A stretch of 64,000 nt of DNA from Tardibacter chloracetimidivorans (GTDB lineage Bacteria; Pseudomonadota; Alphaproteobacteria; Sphingomonadales; Sphingomonadaceae): assembly GCF_001890385.1 (NCBI RefSeq), contig NZ_CP018221.1, positions 855,501 to 919,500 on the forward strand, written 5' to 3'. The position numbers and the translations under genes were made by a program. Positions 1 through 8,704 of the stretch are shown here, piece after piece. The notes beneath the pieces are model-generated. The model worked only from the letters and a program-made list of their open reading frames with translations. It searched no databases and was not told where the DNA came from. The number at the start of each line of letters is the position of its first letter. Position 1 is the first letter of the stretch.

Positions 1-399
1 GATGTTCGAGTTCAGGCCGGGGCCGACCGCAGCGGTGCCGACGCCGCGGATGGTCGGCTGGGCGAAGCTGGCCGAATAATCGAAGCGCAGGCCGGGCACG
101 ACCTGGGCCAGCTGACCCGTGCTGGTGACCGACGATTTGGCGAGCCCGCCGCCGCCGATCGACGTGATCGCGATCGGAACAGCCTCGAGCGATTCCGCGC
201 GACGCTGGGCGGTCACGACGATCTCGCCGACATCCGCATTGTCGCCGGCCGCCGCAGCGGCGGCCGGCGATGCCGCGGCATCACTTTGCATGGCAGCGAA
301 AGCGGTTCCTGAAGATGCCGCGAAAAGTGCCAGCGCAGAAGCTCCCAAGGCATAAGGACGCCCGATTCTCGCCAGCATGAAGCCGCTATAGAAGTTCAT
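1..399 (-). CDS. TonB-dependent receptor, N-terminal part (runs off the window)
   Basis: Outer-membrane TonB-dependent receptor, presumably importing a substrate of the adjacent catabolic genes. The first 133 codons are present and the rest lies left of base 1. The ATG at 399 follows a strong Shine-Dalgarno (GGGGGAGGAG about 5 nt upstream). A signal peptide covers residues 1-36, ending near TAFA. A TonB-box-like stretch follows (GEIVVTAQRRAES, about 58-70), then the start of the plug domain with the IRGVG motif. It is the last visible gene on this strand, 292 bp after the amidohydrolase. No copy of the 18-bp dyad found in the right-hand block lies upstream. Substrate unknown. Confidence 0.9.
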   Translation of the reverse strand, partial: MNFYSGFMLARIGRPYALGASALALFAASSGTAFAAMQSDAAASPAAAAAAGDNADVGEIVVTAQRRAESLEAVPIAITSIGGGGLAKSSVTSTGQLAQVVPGLRFDYSASFAQPTIRGVGTAAVGPGLNSNI

Positions 400-691
400 T
401 TCACTCCTCCCCCACTTTTGTTCTTTGGATCATCGATGTGATTGCTGTGCTAAGAAAACCAGGAATCAAATAACCAACTCACTACGCCTATTGCACCATG
501 CGGGCGAACCCGCCGACCGTCCTGCACAAATCCAACTTTCTTCGGCATAATCGCACAGTGAAAGCCATTGGCCTTGGCTGGCGAGCGGCGAATCCCCGGT
601 AGTTCCCGCGTGATGCCGAACTCGACCAGCGGCCGGTCGCATAGCCCGACATGTCGGAGGCTCCGTAACGCTTGAGGTCAGGCGATTCTCC

Positions 692-1675
692 TCAGCTCTC
701 AGAATTCAACTCTATCCGATAAATCGAAGCGGCGGTTTGCGAGAACAGCTTGGTACGATCGGAGACGGAAAAATCGGCGGTTATGCGCTTGAAGCTGTTC
801 CACAAATTCCCGTAGGAGATAATTTGCGAGTCGACGGGCGCGTTGCTTTCAAACATGCATCGATCCGGGCCAAACAGATCAATCGCCGTCAATATATGCC
901 GGCGGTGCAACTCGTTCGCCTCTGCCGCACTCTGGACAGCCATCCCCGTCGTAACGATGTTCATGCCACCGAGCTTTATTATGACGTTGGGGCAGGTAGC
1001 AACCGCTTCCAGATTTGTCTTCCAATCGGCGAAGGCCTCCTTGAGGCGGCCCTGATAGCGCCCGGTACCTCTGGGCCCGCCCAGATGATTGACGATGATG
1101 ACGACATCGGGAACCGCATTGGCAATATCGACGACCTCCAGCAGTTGATCCTGGAACAGCCAGGCATCGAAGGTCATTCCTTTGCGGGCGAGTGCGGCCA
1201 GACCTTCCTTGAACGACGGCCGCAGCATCACCTGCCCCTGGTCGCACCCCCAATTGGGCAGCTCATCGGCGAAAGCGGTCATATGCCGAATGCCTCGGAA
1301 ACGGGGTGAAACAGCAGCGAACTCGTCCAACACCTCCTCGACGGCGCGACCCATGGTCAAATTTGCGGTGCCGACGATGCCTGCGCACAGGCCCGGAAGT
1401 CTGCCATTGCGGCGGGCATAGCCGGCGACGGTCTTTTCGACAGATTCCACCTCGCCGACGACGCGCAGATGCTCGGGTCCCGACGTTCGGTATCCGACCA
1501 AAGAGTCGTTATAGACACTTGCTATGACATTGTGCCCCGATCTTAGGATTTCGTCGGCGAACTGATCTATCGTGTAAGGCATATAGCCCTCTAGCGGCGC
1601 CCGCTCCCACAGGTGGTGATGGGCATCGATGATCGGCAGATCCGGATCCAGGGGCAGTTCTTCGGATGGGATCAT
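692..1675 (-). CDS. Amidohydrolase-2 family metal-dependent hydrolase
   Basis: Predicted TIM-barrel metal-dependent hydrolase or decarboxylase of the amidohydrolase-2 group (COG3618 type), cytoplasmic. The N-terminus carries the metal-binding motif IIDAHHHLW. Later there is a VNHLGG motif with a likely metal or catalytic His, and near the C-terminus MFESNAPVDS, the usual SN-x-P-V-D end motif. I chose the ATG at 1675 because GAGGAG lies 7 nt upstream; a longer frame begins with TTG at 1771 but adds residues before the domain. Family members open lactones or decarboxylate ring-cleavage products; the reaction here is not determined. It follows the SnoaL gene by 120 nt. Confidence 0.85.
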   Translation of the reverse strand: MIPSEELPLDPDLPIIDAHHHLWERAPLEGYMPYTIDQFADEILRSGHNVIASVYNDSLVGYRTSGPEHLRVVGEVESVEKTVAGYARRNGRLPGLCAGIVGTANLTMGRAVEEVLDEFAAVSPRFRGIRHMTAFADELPNWGCDQGQVMLRPSFKEGLAALARKGMTFDAWLFQDQLLEVVDIANAVPDVVIIVNHLGGPRGTGRYQGRLKEAFADWKTNLEAVATCPNVIIKLGGMNIVTTGMAVQSAAEANELHRRHILTAIDLFGPDRCMFESNAPVDSQIISYGNLWNSFKRITADFSVSDRTKLFSQTAASIYRIELNSES

Positions 1676-1795
1676 GACCGTCTCCTCATCGCTTATCAAC
1701 GCTGCCCGGATCGGTAGCCCTACAAGGGGCAACGCTCGACCAGCTTTGCGGCGCTGGGAACCGAGCTTCAAACCAGCCAGGATTTCGAGATGTCA

Positions 1796-2314
1796 TCAGA
1801 TAGCCTCTATATGCATCCATCTGAGCCGCCACGCCGCGATTTTCCATGCGCTCCCGATCCTGATCAGGCGATGCTCGTAACGGCCCCAGCCATGGAACTT
1901 CATCGCGGGGGTGAGCAGGTGGTCCTCCAGCGCCCAGAACCCGATCGCATTGCTATCATCCACGAAGCTAATCTCGGGCGAATGGACATGATGGGCGCTC
2001 ATACCCCCGTCCGCCATGGTCCGGCTCACCATCGCGATCCAGAGGTCGCGCGAAATCGGTTCAGGGTTTGAGCCCTCTTTCCGGAAAATCGACCATTGCG
2101 CCGGGTCCTTGACCTCCACCGCGAACATACAACCGGGCGTGAACAACTCGACGAAGTCATCCCACATCTGCTGATCGAGAAACCGGCAGTAGCGTGCCTT
2201 CAGGAGTTTGATATTCTCGATATTGCTCATCGTCCGGATGAAGGCTTTAGCCCCCATGTCGGCCGATAGCGACGGATAGATCAACGGATTTTGGATCTTT
2301 TCACGCATTTCCAT
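1796..2314 (-). CDS. SnoaL/NTF2-like protein
   Basis: Small cone-shaped alpha+beta-barrel protein of the SnoaL_4/NTF2-like superfamily. Members include dehydratases, isomerases and ring-hydroxylating dioxygenase small subunits. The signature LLKARYCRFLD (about residues 37-47) is shared with the paralogue at 9668-10162, and HHVHSPEI matches the HHCHMPEI of that paralogue. The start is uncertain: ATG 2314 and ATG 2230 (MSNIENIK, better aligned to the paralogue) both have weak ribosome sites. It lies 49 nt after the AraC regulator and probably shares its transcript with the amidohydrolase downstream. Catalytic role not proven. Confidence 0.8.
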   Translation of the reverse strand: MEMREKIQNPLIYPSLSADMGAKAFIRTMSNIENIKLLKARYCRFLDQQMWDDFVELFTPGCMFAVEVKDPAQWSIFRKEGSNPEPISRDLWIAMVSRTMADGGMSAHHVHSPEISFVDDSNAIGFWALEDHLLTPAMKFHGWGRYEHRLIRIGSAWKIAAWRLRWMHIEAI

Positions 2315-2363
2315 ATGTGATTCAGCGCATGCCGTAGCGATACGGGCCTAGCAAGAGCGTACC

Positions 2364-3272
2364 TCAACTCAGGGCGTTTCGCCGATATGCGGCTGGCGTG
2401 ACTCCCAACTGCCGGCCAAAGGTTCTAGTCAGATGCTCCTGGTGGCTGAACCCGCATTCGAAAGCGATCTGGGCAATCGAGGCTCTCCCTTGGAGCAGGG
2501 TGCGGGCTCGCGCGACTCTCGCTTCAATCAGATATTGATGCGGCGTCTTCCCGGTCGAGAGCTTGAACTGACGCGCGAATTGTATGGCGCTCAATCCCGC
2601 AGCATTGGCCAGATCGTCGATCCGAAGAGGTTGTTCCATCTGCTCCTCTATTAGTTCGCGCACAGCCGCCAGCTGCTGGAAGCTGAGGCCTTTGCCGGAG
2701 GAAAGAGGCGCATGGACGCCAGTCGAATGATACCGGACCAGTTGCGCCGCCATCACACGTGCCAAGCCGTCCGCGAAAAAATCGGTCTGGCGATCGGCCA
2801 TCATCGCGCAGGCCATGCGACCCAGATGTTCTATCAGCGGGTCGCGCTCGCCCATGCGCGGCAGCAATTCGATGCCCTCGGGATCGCCCTGACACAGTTC
2901 GCTGGCCGCAGCCGTCAGTAGATCGCCCTTAATGTAGAGATGGATGGTCTCGAGCGGCGCGCAGAGCTTGACGCCAAAATCCCGGCCACCGGGAAGAACG
3001 AACATCCCGCCGGTCTGAATGCGCGTCCGGTGTCGTTCGCCGCTGAGCTGGCGTTCCACGTTCACTGGCCCGCTGAGGTGGATGACGATCAGATGATCAT
3101 GGCAACTGGCGAAGTCGGCACTGTAGGGCCGCTCGTGCTGCCGCGAGGCGTAAAGGGTCGTCCAGCCCAAGCTATCGCTGGACTCATGGATCGTATGCTC
3201 CGGCCGAAGCAAGATGCCGTGCGTATACGCCGCAGTGAACGGCGGAAATTCGTTAGATGCGACTGCGTGCAT
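2364..3272 (-). CDS. AraC-family transcriptional regulator
   Basis: DNA-binding regulator with an N-terminal AraC-binding-like sensor domain (about residues 1-180) and a C-terminal double helix-turn-helix domain. The second helix-turn-helix (ARTLLQGRASIAQIAFECGF) precedes the conserved tail FGRQLGVTPAAYRR. ATG 3272 has GAGG 8 nt upstream and gives 302 aa, normal for the family. Upstream in-frame starts exist at 3374 and further out, but the extra residues look unrelated. It sits between CoA ligase and SnoaL genes, so it is the likely local regulator of the left block. An inverted repeat at 3559-3585 in its upstream region is a candidate operator. Confidence 0.85.
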   Translation of the reverse strand: MHAVASNEFPPFTAAYTHGILLRPEHTIHESSDSLGWTTLYASRQHERPYSADFASCHDHLIVIHLSGPVNVERQLSGERHRTRIQTGGMFVLPGGRDFGVKLCAPLETIHLYIKGDLLTAAASELCQGDPEGIELLPRMGERDPLIEHLGRMACAMMADRQTDFFADGLARVMAAQLVRYHSTGVHAPLSSGKGLSFQQLAAVRELIEEQMEQPLRIDDLANAAGLSAIQFARQFKLSTGKTPHQYLIEARVARARTLLQGRASIAQIAFECGFSHQEHLTRTFGRQLGVTPAAYRRNALS

Positions 3273-3558
3273 GTCCAGCGCCTCGCCCAATTCACTCTCC
3301 CGCGGCTTCGTAGACCGCCTTGCAAATGGTACTATAATATGACCTTCTGTGACTGGCAAGGGAAATACAGGCATGGCGATTGAGGGTGAGTTCCGATTTG
3401 CTCGCTCAATAACCGAACTCGACGAGGCAGAACCCACGTCATGCCGCACTGCAATAAGTATTTTCGTGCAGCCATCGAGGGAGCACCCCCGCGCCGGAGG
3501 GGCTCGACACCATCCCTCCTGGCCGGGCCGAACCCCAGAATATCGCCTGACCGGCCCT

Positions 3559-3585
3559 AATATCATAATGAGTGTTGATGATATT
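3559..3585. promoter_or_regulatory. AT-rich inverted repeat, candidate operator
   Basis: Perfect 8-bp arms AATATCAT and ATGATATT with an 11-bp spacer (19 bp centre to centre), in an AT-rich patch 290 bp upstream of the AraC start. The spacing suits a dimeric regulator. Seen directly; function inferred. Confidence 0.4.
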
Positions 3586-3625
3586 TAGCCGGTTCATCCA
3601 CTAACCGACCTCGCCTCGCATCAAT

Positions 3626-3659
3626 GGTGCCCACGTCGGGCACCGTCATGGATCATGAC
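3626..3659. terminator. Two adjacent palindromes between CoA ligase and AraC genes
   Basis: GGTGCCC-ACGTC-GGGCACC (perfect 7-bp arms) is followed at once by GTCATG-GAT-CATGAC (perfect 6-bp arms), starting 70 nt downstream of the ligase stop. They could be a terminator or an operator. There is no T-run. The first dyad resembles the right-block motif but is 17 bp and lacks GTCCC/GGGAC arms. Confidence 0.35.
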
Positions 3660-3727
3660 GACCGAGTCGAAATCCCGCATAACAATGCTGCCGCGGACAA
3701 GGCGCGGGCCATGGGCCCTTTCGGCCG

Positions 3728-5314
3728 TTACGCGCTCGCCAGCCGGCCCCATTCAGCGTCCCGCAGCTCCTTGCGCCGGATCTTGCCGCTGATCGTCTTC
3801 GGCAGGCTATCGACGAATTCGATGCGTCGCGGATATTTATAGGGCGCGGTGGTCGCCTTGACGTGATCCTGCAGGATTTTCACGAGATCCGGCGAAGCCT
3901 GATAGCCGGCCGCCAGAACGACGAACGCCTTGATCACCTCGCCCCGCTCCTTGTCAGGGCTCGCCACGACCGCACTTTCCGCGACTGCCGGATGTTCGAA
4001 CAGGGCGCTTTCTACCTCGAAAGGACCGATCCTGTAGCCAGCGGTCAGAATGACGTCGTCCGCACGGCCGACGAACCAAAAATAGCCATCTTCGTCCACG
4101 ACCGCGCGGTCACCGGTAAGATACCACCCGTTCCGGAACACGCTCTCGTTCAAGGCCGCCTCGCCGCGATAACCTTTGAACAGACCCGGCGGCCTCGGTT
4201 CCCCGGCCCGCAGCGCGATGTCGCCTTCCTTGCCGGCAGGCATCGGCGCCCCCTCTTCGTCCACGACCGCCATGTCGAACTGGGGCGCGGGCTTGCCCAT
4301 GGAACCGGACCGCGAAGCGCCCGGCCGATTGCCGCATAGCAGCACGGTTTCGGTCTGCCCATAGCCATCGTGGATTACCAGTCCGGTCGTCTCGCTCCAC
4401 AATTCGATGACTTCGGGGTTTAAGGGCTCGCCGGCACTGACGCAGTGGCGAAGCGCGGCGAATGTCCTGCCCTTCAGGTTGCTTCGGACAAACATTCGGT
4501 AGGCTGTCGGTGGCGCGCAGAGCGTCGTGATCGGAAAACGCTCCAGCATGTCCAGCGACGCCGCCGGATCGAACGAGCGGGACTGGTGCGTGAATATCGC
4601 CGCACCTTGCTGCCACGGCCCGAACAGGCTGCTCCACGCCGCCTTAGCCCATCCGTTGTCGGAAACGTTCCAGTGAAGGTCGTTGGATCCCAAACCCAGC
4701 CAGTAAGACCCTGTGATCCGATGCGCCAGCGCATAGCTATGGCCATGGACCGCCATTTTCGGCTGACCGGTCGTACCGCTCGAAAAATAACAGAAAGCGT
4801 CTTCGTCAGATCCGGTATCGGCGAATCCGTCGAAAGGATCCGCGGCCACTAAAGCCTCATCATAGCTCGTCCAGCCGGCGCGGCTCGACCCGACAATGAT
4901 CCGCGTCGTATCGCCGTCCCACGCCGCATCGACGGCATCCGCCACATCGGCAGATGCTATGATGCAGCGCGCGCCCGAAGCATCGCGGCGGTAGGCGATA
5001 TCCTTCGCCTTGAGCTGGATTGTGCCTGGTGATGCGATCGCGCCAAGCCGCAGGCAGCCGAGCATCAGCTCCCACCACGCCAGCTCGCGCGACAAAAGTA
5101 TCAGGACAGTGTCGCCACGGCGCACGCCCCACGCGGCAAGCAGCGAGGCGGCACGCGCACCCGCCAGGCTCATTTCGGAAAAGCTGCGATCCTCCACCTG
5201 CCCATCGCCGCCGATCCAAAGCAGTGCGCGATCGTCCGGCCGCTCATGCGCAATCCGTTCAAAATCGTCGCGCGCAAAGTTGTAGCGGGTCGGAATGTCG
5301 AACGGCTGCACCAT
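3728..5314 (-). CDS. AMP-forming acyl-CoA synthetase (medium-chain/AcsA-like)
   Basis: Activates a carboxylic acid to its CoA thioester via an acyl-adenylate; cytoplasmic, ANL superfamily. Visible motifs are the phosphate-binding FSSGTTGQPK (about residue 178), the adenylate motif DGYGQTET, the hinge LTGDRAVVDEDGYFWFVGRADD and the catalytic lysine motif KTISGKIRR near the C-terminus. The length of 528 aa is normal. ATG 5314 has a weak AGG upstream. The overall pattern is closest to medium-chain or acetyl/butyryl-CoA synthetases. It is divergent from the FAD monooxygenase operon across a 538-bp gap. Substrate unknown. Confidence 0.92.
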   Translation of the reverse strand: MVQPFDIPTRYNFARDDFERIAHERPDDRALLWIGGDGQVEDRSFSEMSLAGARAASLLAAWGVRRGDTVLILLSRELAWWELMLGCLRLGAIASPGTIQLKAKDIAYRRDASGARCIIASADVADAVDAAWDGDTTRIIVGSSRAGWTSYDEALVAADPFDGFADTGSDEDAFCYFSSGTTGQPKMAVHGHSYALAHRITGSYWLGLGSNDLHWNVSDNGWAKAAWSSLFGPWQQGAAIFTHQSRSFDPAASLDMLERFPITTLCAPPTAYRMFVRSNLKGRTFAALRHCVSAGEPLNPEVIELWSETTGLVIHDGYGQTETVLLCGNRPGASRSGSMGKPAPQFDMAVVDEEGAPMPAGKEGDIALRAGEPRPPGLFKGYRGEAALNESVFRNGWYLTGDRAVVDEDGYFWFVGRADDVILTAGYRIGPFEVESALFEHPAVAESAVVASPDKERGEVIKAFVVLAAGYQASPDLVKILQDHVKATTAPYKYPRRIEFVDSLPKTISGKIRRKELRDAEWGRLASA

Positions 5315-5852
5315 GTCTAACCTGCCCTAAATGCCTTGTGAGTTATGGCGCAACGCAAGCGCTTGCGCGAGCCAGCAGCGGCCGCCCCGTTCAATTTCTT
5401 GCCTAAAGTTGGTCGAATCTATTGTCAATCTCCATTACTAGTGACACATGTTCGTCGCTCGCCCCGAGTCGCCGTTATCCCTTTATCAAGGGCATATTGC
5501 CGCTTCCGCTGCGATTGAAGGGCCGAAGCAGTACAAACATTAGTTTACAATATGACGCTTGCTGGATAATATCGGTCCACGGCATAAATCGGGGTGCGAC
5601 GCCAGGCTCGCTTCGTGGGGCGGCAGTTGTTTTCGAGACAGAAGAGGCGGGAAGAAGCTTAGCGCGTAATTGCCAGGCGAGTTCAATTCGCTGGTCGGGA
5701 GAAGGATCGTCGAAGATCGGCTCACGGCGGCTAGGCCGACTGGAGGCCGGTCATTTCGTGAATTTCTCGACAAAAATTGCGGACGGACGGTGCAAGCGCC
5801 AGGCGTCGCGCCTCATCTGCCCGCATCCGATTGAATAGAAAGAGAATATTGA
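5315..5852. other. Divergent intergenic region
   Basis: 538 bp between the divergent CoA ligase and FAD monooxygenase genes. Frames here have no recognisable composition or domain. It should hold both promoters. The only strong structure seen is the palindrome at 5354-5367. No GTCCC-N8-GKGAC site was found. Confidence 0.6.
5354..5367. promoter_or_regulatory. Perfect 14-bp palindrome resembling a LacI-type operator
   Basis: CGCAAGCGCTTGCG is a perfect palindrome 40-53 bp upstream of the CoA ligase ATG. Its centre AAGCGCTT with a CpG at the dyad axis matches the general form of LacI/GalR-family operators. No LacI-type gene is in the window, so the assignment is inference. Confidence 0.4.
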
Positions 5853-7055
5853 ATGAAGGTGCAAGTTGCAGTGGTAGGTGCTGGCCCGGTCGGGCTGACA
5901 GCCGCTCTCGCCCTCAAGGCGCAAGGGATTACACCGGTAATTTTCGAGGCGGATGCGGAAGACAAGCTGCGGCCAGGCAGCCGCGCGCTCTTCATTCACA
6001 ATCAGCCCCTCCAGGAACTCGATCAGATGGCGCCGGGGATGCGGCAGACCCTCATCGACCAGGGCCTTGTCTGGGATGCGAGGCGATATTTCTACCGTGG
6101 CCGCCAGTTCTTCGTCAAAGAATATGACGAGCGTAAACGGCAGATTTTTGGCACGAGCGTACCACAGGCGGTAACCGAAGCGGCGTTGCGCGACGCTTGC
6201 CGCGCGGCGGGCATTGAAACCTATTGGAGCGCTCCGGTAGCGGGCGTTCACGTGGACGATCACGGTGTCGAGATCGCGTTCGAGGGTCGTGATTCCGTCA
6301 TGGCGGATTTCGTCGTCGGCGCCGATGGGTCGAAGTCGGTCGTTCGGAAGACGGCCGGCATCAAGCTGATCGGCAACACATCGGATTCACGCTGGGTGAT
6401 CATAGATCTCGACGAGCTCGATGAGGAGCCCGCGCGTAAGGAACTTACCTTCCACTATGCGCATCCTGGGGTGGGCCAGCGCAATGTACTGATGATCCCG
6501 TTCAAGGGCGGATGGCGCCTGGATATCGAGGCACGCAACGACGAAGAGTTGCGCCGCTTGAGCACGCCAGAGGAAATTCGCGCCTGGCTGCCGTCCGTGA
6601 TGGACGCACGCTATTGCGACAAGATAGCGTGGGTATCGACCTATCGCTTCTATCAACTCGTCGCAGAGCACTTCACCGACACACACCGGCGGGTGCTGCT
6701 GGTCGGCGAGGCCGCGCACCTGTTTCCGCCCTTTGGCGGCCGTGGCCTGAATTCCGGAATCATCGATGCGGCCAGCGCTGCGCACGCAATCGCCCAGTCG
6801 ATCGCGTCGCCCGGCCTGGAACAACGGAAAATACTGGTCGACGCTTTCTCCAGGGATCGCCGGGCGGCGGCCGACTTCAACATGGAATCCGCAGCGATCG
6901 GCGTCGATCTGATGGCGCCGGCAACGATCCTGGGTCGTCTGAAGCGCGAGTGGCTCGCGCTCAGATCGCGTTGGTCGATAGGGGCTGCGCGGGCGCTGAG
7001 CATGGGGCCCAATGGCCGAGCAGGCGGACGACCAGGCCAAAGTGGGATTTATTGA
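5853..7055 (+). CDS. FAD-dependent monooxygenase (UbiH/PheA-TfdB type)
   Basis: Class A flavoprotein monooxygenase, predicted to hydroxylate an aromatic or cyclic substrate using NAD(P)H and O2. The N-terminal Rossmann motif is VVGAGPVGLTAALAL (about 6-20), the middle motif is VVGADGSKSVVR, and the C-terminal FAD-ribityl region is VLLVGEAAHLFPPFGGRGLN. That motif normally reads GDAAH; here it is GEAAH. At 400 aa it lacks the thioredoxin-like tail of phenol hydroxylases. A modest AAGAGAA lies before the ATG. First gene of a three-gene operon with a CoA ligase (42 nt gap) and a crotonase. Confidence 0.88.
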   Translation: MKVQVAVVGAGPVGLTAALALKAQGITPVIFEADAEDKLRPGSRALFIHNQPLQELDQMAPGMRQTLIDQGLVWDARRYFYRGRQFFVKEYDERKRQIFGTSVPQAVTEAALRDACRAAGIETYWSAPVAGVHVDDHGVEIAFEGRDSVMADFVVGADGSKSVVRKTAGIKLIGNTSDSRWVIIDLDELDEEPARKELTFHYAHPGVGQRNVLMIPFKGGWRLDIEARNDEELRRLSTPEEIRAWLPSVMDARYCDKIAWVSTYRFYQLVAEHFTDTHRRVLLVGEAAHLFPPFGGRGLNSGIIDAASAAHAIAQSIASPGLEQRKILVDAFSRDRRAAADFNMESAAIGVDLMAPATILGRLKREWLALRSRWSIGAARALSMGPNGRAGGRPGQSGIY

Positions 7056-7097
7056 GGAACGAGCGGCAAAGCTCGATAAAGCAGAGGTTCAGGACCG

Positions 7098-8666
7098 ATG
7101 AGGAAAGCTGCAGCAATTGCGCCGGGCGAAACGATCGGCGATATTTTTGACCATAACGCTCAGCATGCCGCCGGCTTCGATGCCATCGTCAACGATGCCC
7201 AAAGCATCGACTATGGTTCGCTTGCGGCCATGGTCGACTGCATGGCCGCGTTTCTCGTCGGCAAAGGCATCGGGAAGGGCGATCGTGTCGCCATCCTTTC
7301 GAACGCTCGGGCCGAAGTCGTCATCACCTTCCTCGCCTGCGCAAAGATCGGCGCCATCTATCTCGGGCTGAGCACGCGCCTGGCTCAGCCCGAACTCGCC
7401 TATATCATGGACGATGCAAAGCCCGGCTTCATTTTCTCCGCGGACATTCTCGACGGCAAAGATTACGGGCAGTTGGTGTCCGCGGTGAGCAAGGATGCCG
7501 CGGGACCGGTCCCCTTCATCTTTTCTGCTTCCGGCCAGGCACTTTCACCCGAGTTCACGCGCCTCGTGGCCGGTGATGCACCCCCAGCAAAGTTGCCCAA
7601 TGACGTCACGGAGAATGACCCCGTGGCGATCATCTACACGTCGGGATCTACGGGCGCACCGAAGGGCGCCCTGTTATCCCATGCAAATCTGATTATCTCG
7701 GCTAAAGCCTATATCGAACAGTCGGCCCTGCGCCGCCCGCGAGCGATTTCGCAACTTCCCATCGACCATGTCGGATATGTTCTGTGCGAGATGGCGGCGA
7801 TCCTTATGGTGGGCGGAGCGCTTGTGCAGGTGCCCCGCTTCGATTCCGAATTGCTGCTGTCCGCAATCGAGCGGCATCGCGTTACCCTGGTCCTGTGCAT
7901 ACCGACGATGATCCAGCGACTGGTCGAGAGCGGCCTGCTCGATCGCTATGACCTCAGCAGCCTGGAATTTCTCTGGTGGGCCGGCCCCCTGCCCACCTCG
8001 TCCGTCGCCGTGATGCGGCGTTACTGCAAGGTGCTGGCCGTCTCCTACGGCATGACCGAAGCCAGCGGGACGATAACCTTCTCGACGGAGAAAGACGGCG
8101 ACCTCGAAATCTGCTCGACGGTCGGCCGGCCACATCCCCGGGTCGAGGTCCGCATCGTCCGCGCAGACGGCGAGGATGCGCCGGGGGAAATCCAACTCAA
8201 AGGGCCGCAGATCATGCTCGGCTATTGGAACAAGCCGGACGCGACACGGGCCGCCTTTACCGAGGATGGCTGGTTTCGAACCGGTGACCTGGGCATTTTC
8301 AAGGGCGACAACATCGCCATCGTCGGCCGCAGCAAGGAGATGATCCGCTCGGGCGGGTATAATATCCTCCCGTCCGAGGTGGAGATCGCGCTCGAGGAAC
8401 ATGCCGACGTCGTGATGGCGTTCGTCGGCGGGGTTCCCGACGCGCTGTACGGCGAAGCAGTCCACGCGATCGTGCAGGTGCGCGATGTCGCCAAAACATC
8501 AGGCGAAGGGCTGTCCAGCTTCCTCAAGCAGCGGATTTCCAGCGTCAAGATTCCGAAACAGGTCTATTTTCGATCGTCCCTCCCCCTCTTGGCGAATGGC
8601 AAGATCGACCGAAAGACGCTGCGCGAGGAGCTCGTCAGGCTGGCTGAGGCGGGCACCCCTCAATAA
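7098..8666 (+). CDS. AMP-dependent acyl-CoA ligase (FadD-like)
   Basis: Forms an acyl-CoA from a free acid through an adenylate. Key motifs are YTSGSTGAPKGALLSHANL (about 181), SYGMTEASG, FRTGDLGIFKGDNIAIVGRSK and the terminal lysine motif ANGKIDRKTL. The length of 522 aa is typical. AGGA stands 5 nt before the ATG. It lies between an FAD monooxygenase and an enoyl-CoA hydratase, so it probably activates the acid formed upstream for beta-oxidation-like steps. It is distinct in sequence from the ligases at 3728 and 49780. Confidence 0.92.
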   Translation: MRKAAAIAPGETIGDIFDHNAQHAAGFDAIVNDAQSIDYGSLAAMVDCMAAFLVGKGIGKGDRVAILSNARAEVVITFLACAKIGAIYLGLSTRLAQPELAYIMDDAKPGFIFSADILDGKDYGQLVSAVSKDAAGPVPFIFSASGQALSPEFTRLVAGDAPPAKLPNDVTENDPVAIIYTSGSTGAPKGALLSHANLIISAKAYIEQSALRRPRAISQLPIDHVGYVLCEMAAILMVGGALVQVPRFDSELLLSAIERHRVTLVLCIPTMIQRLVESGLLDRYDLSSLEFLWWAGPLPTSSVAVMRRYCKVLAVSYGMTEASGTITFSTEKDGDLEICSTVGRPHPRVEVRIVRADGEDAPGEIQLKGPQIMLGYWNKPDATRAAFTEDGWFRTGDLGIFKGDNIAIVGRSKEMIRSGGYNILPSEVEIALEEHADVVMAFVGGVPDALYGEAVHAIVQVRDVAKTSGEGLSSFLKQRISSVKIPKQVYFRSSLPLLANGKIDRKTLREELVRLAEAGTPQ

Positions 8667-8704
8667 TCCCGCAGAACGATATTTCGAAGGATGGAGAGAT
8701 ACGG

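Larger units (their letters stand above)
3273..3727. other. Intergenic region upstream of the AraC gene
   Basis: No convincing coding sequence. It holds the AraC upstream region with one AT-rich inverted repeat (3559-3585) and a tandem pair of short perfect palindromes (3626-3659), listed separately. Short frames overlapping here look like shadows of the AraC 5' extension. Confidence 0.6.

Noticed and set aside
3626..3644. GGTGCCC-ACGTC-GGGCACC as an extra member of the 18-bp dyad set
   Set aside because: Different arms and a 17-bp core, with no GTCCC half and no -10 at the usual distance.
5422..5838. 138-codon frame in the divergent spacer
   Set aside because: No ribosome site, no domain, and composition unlike its neighbours.
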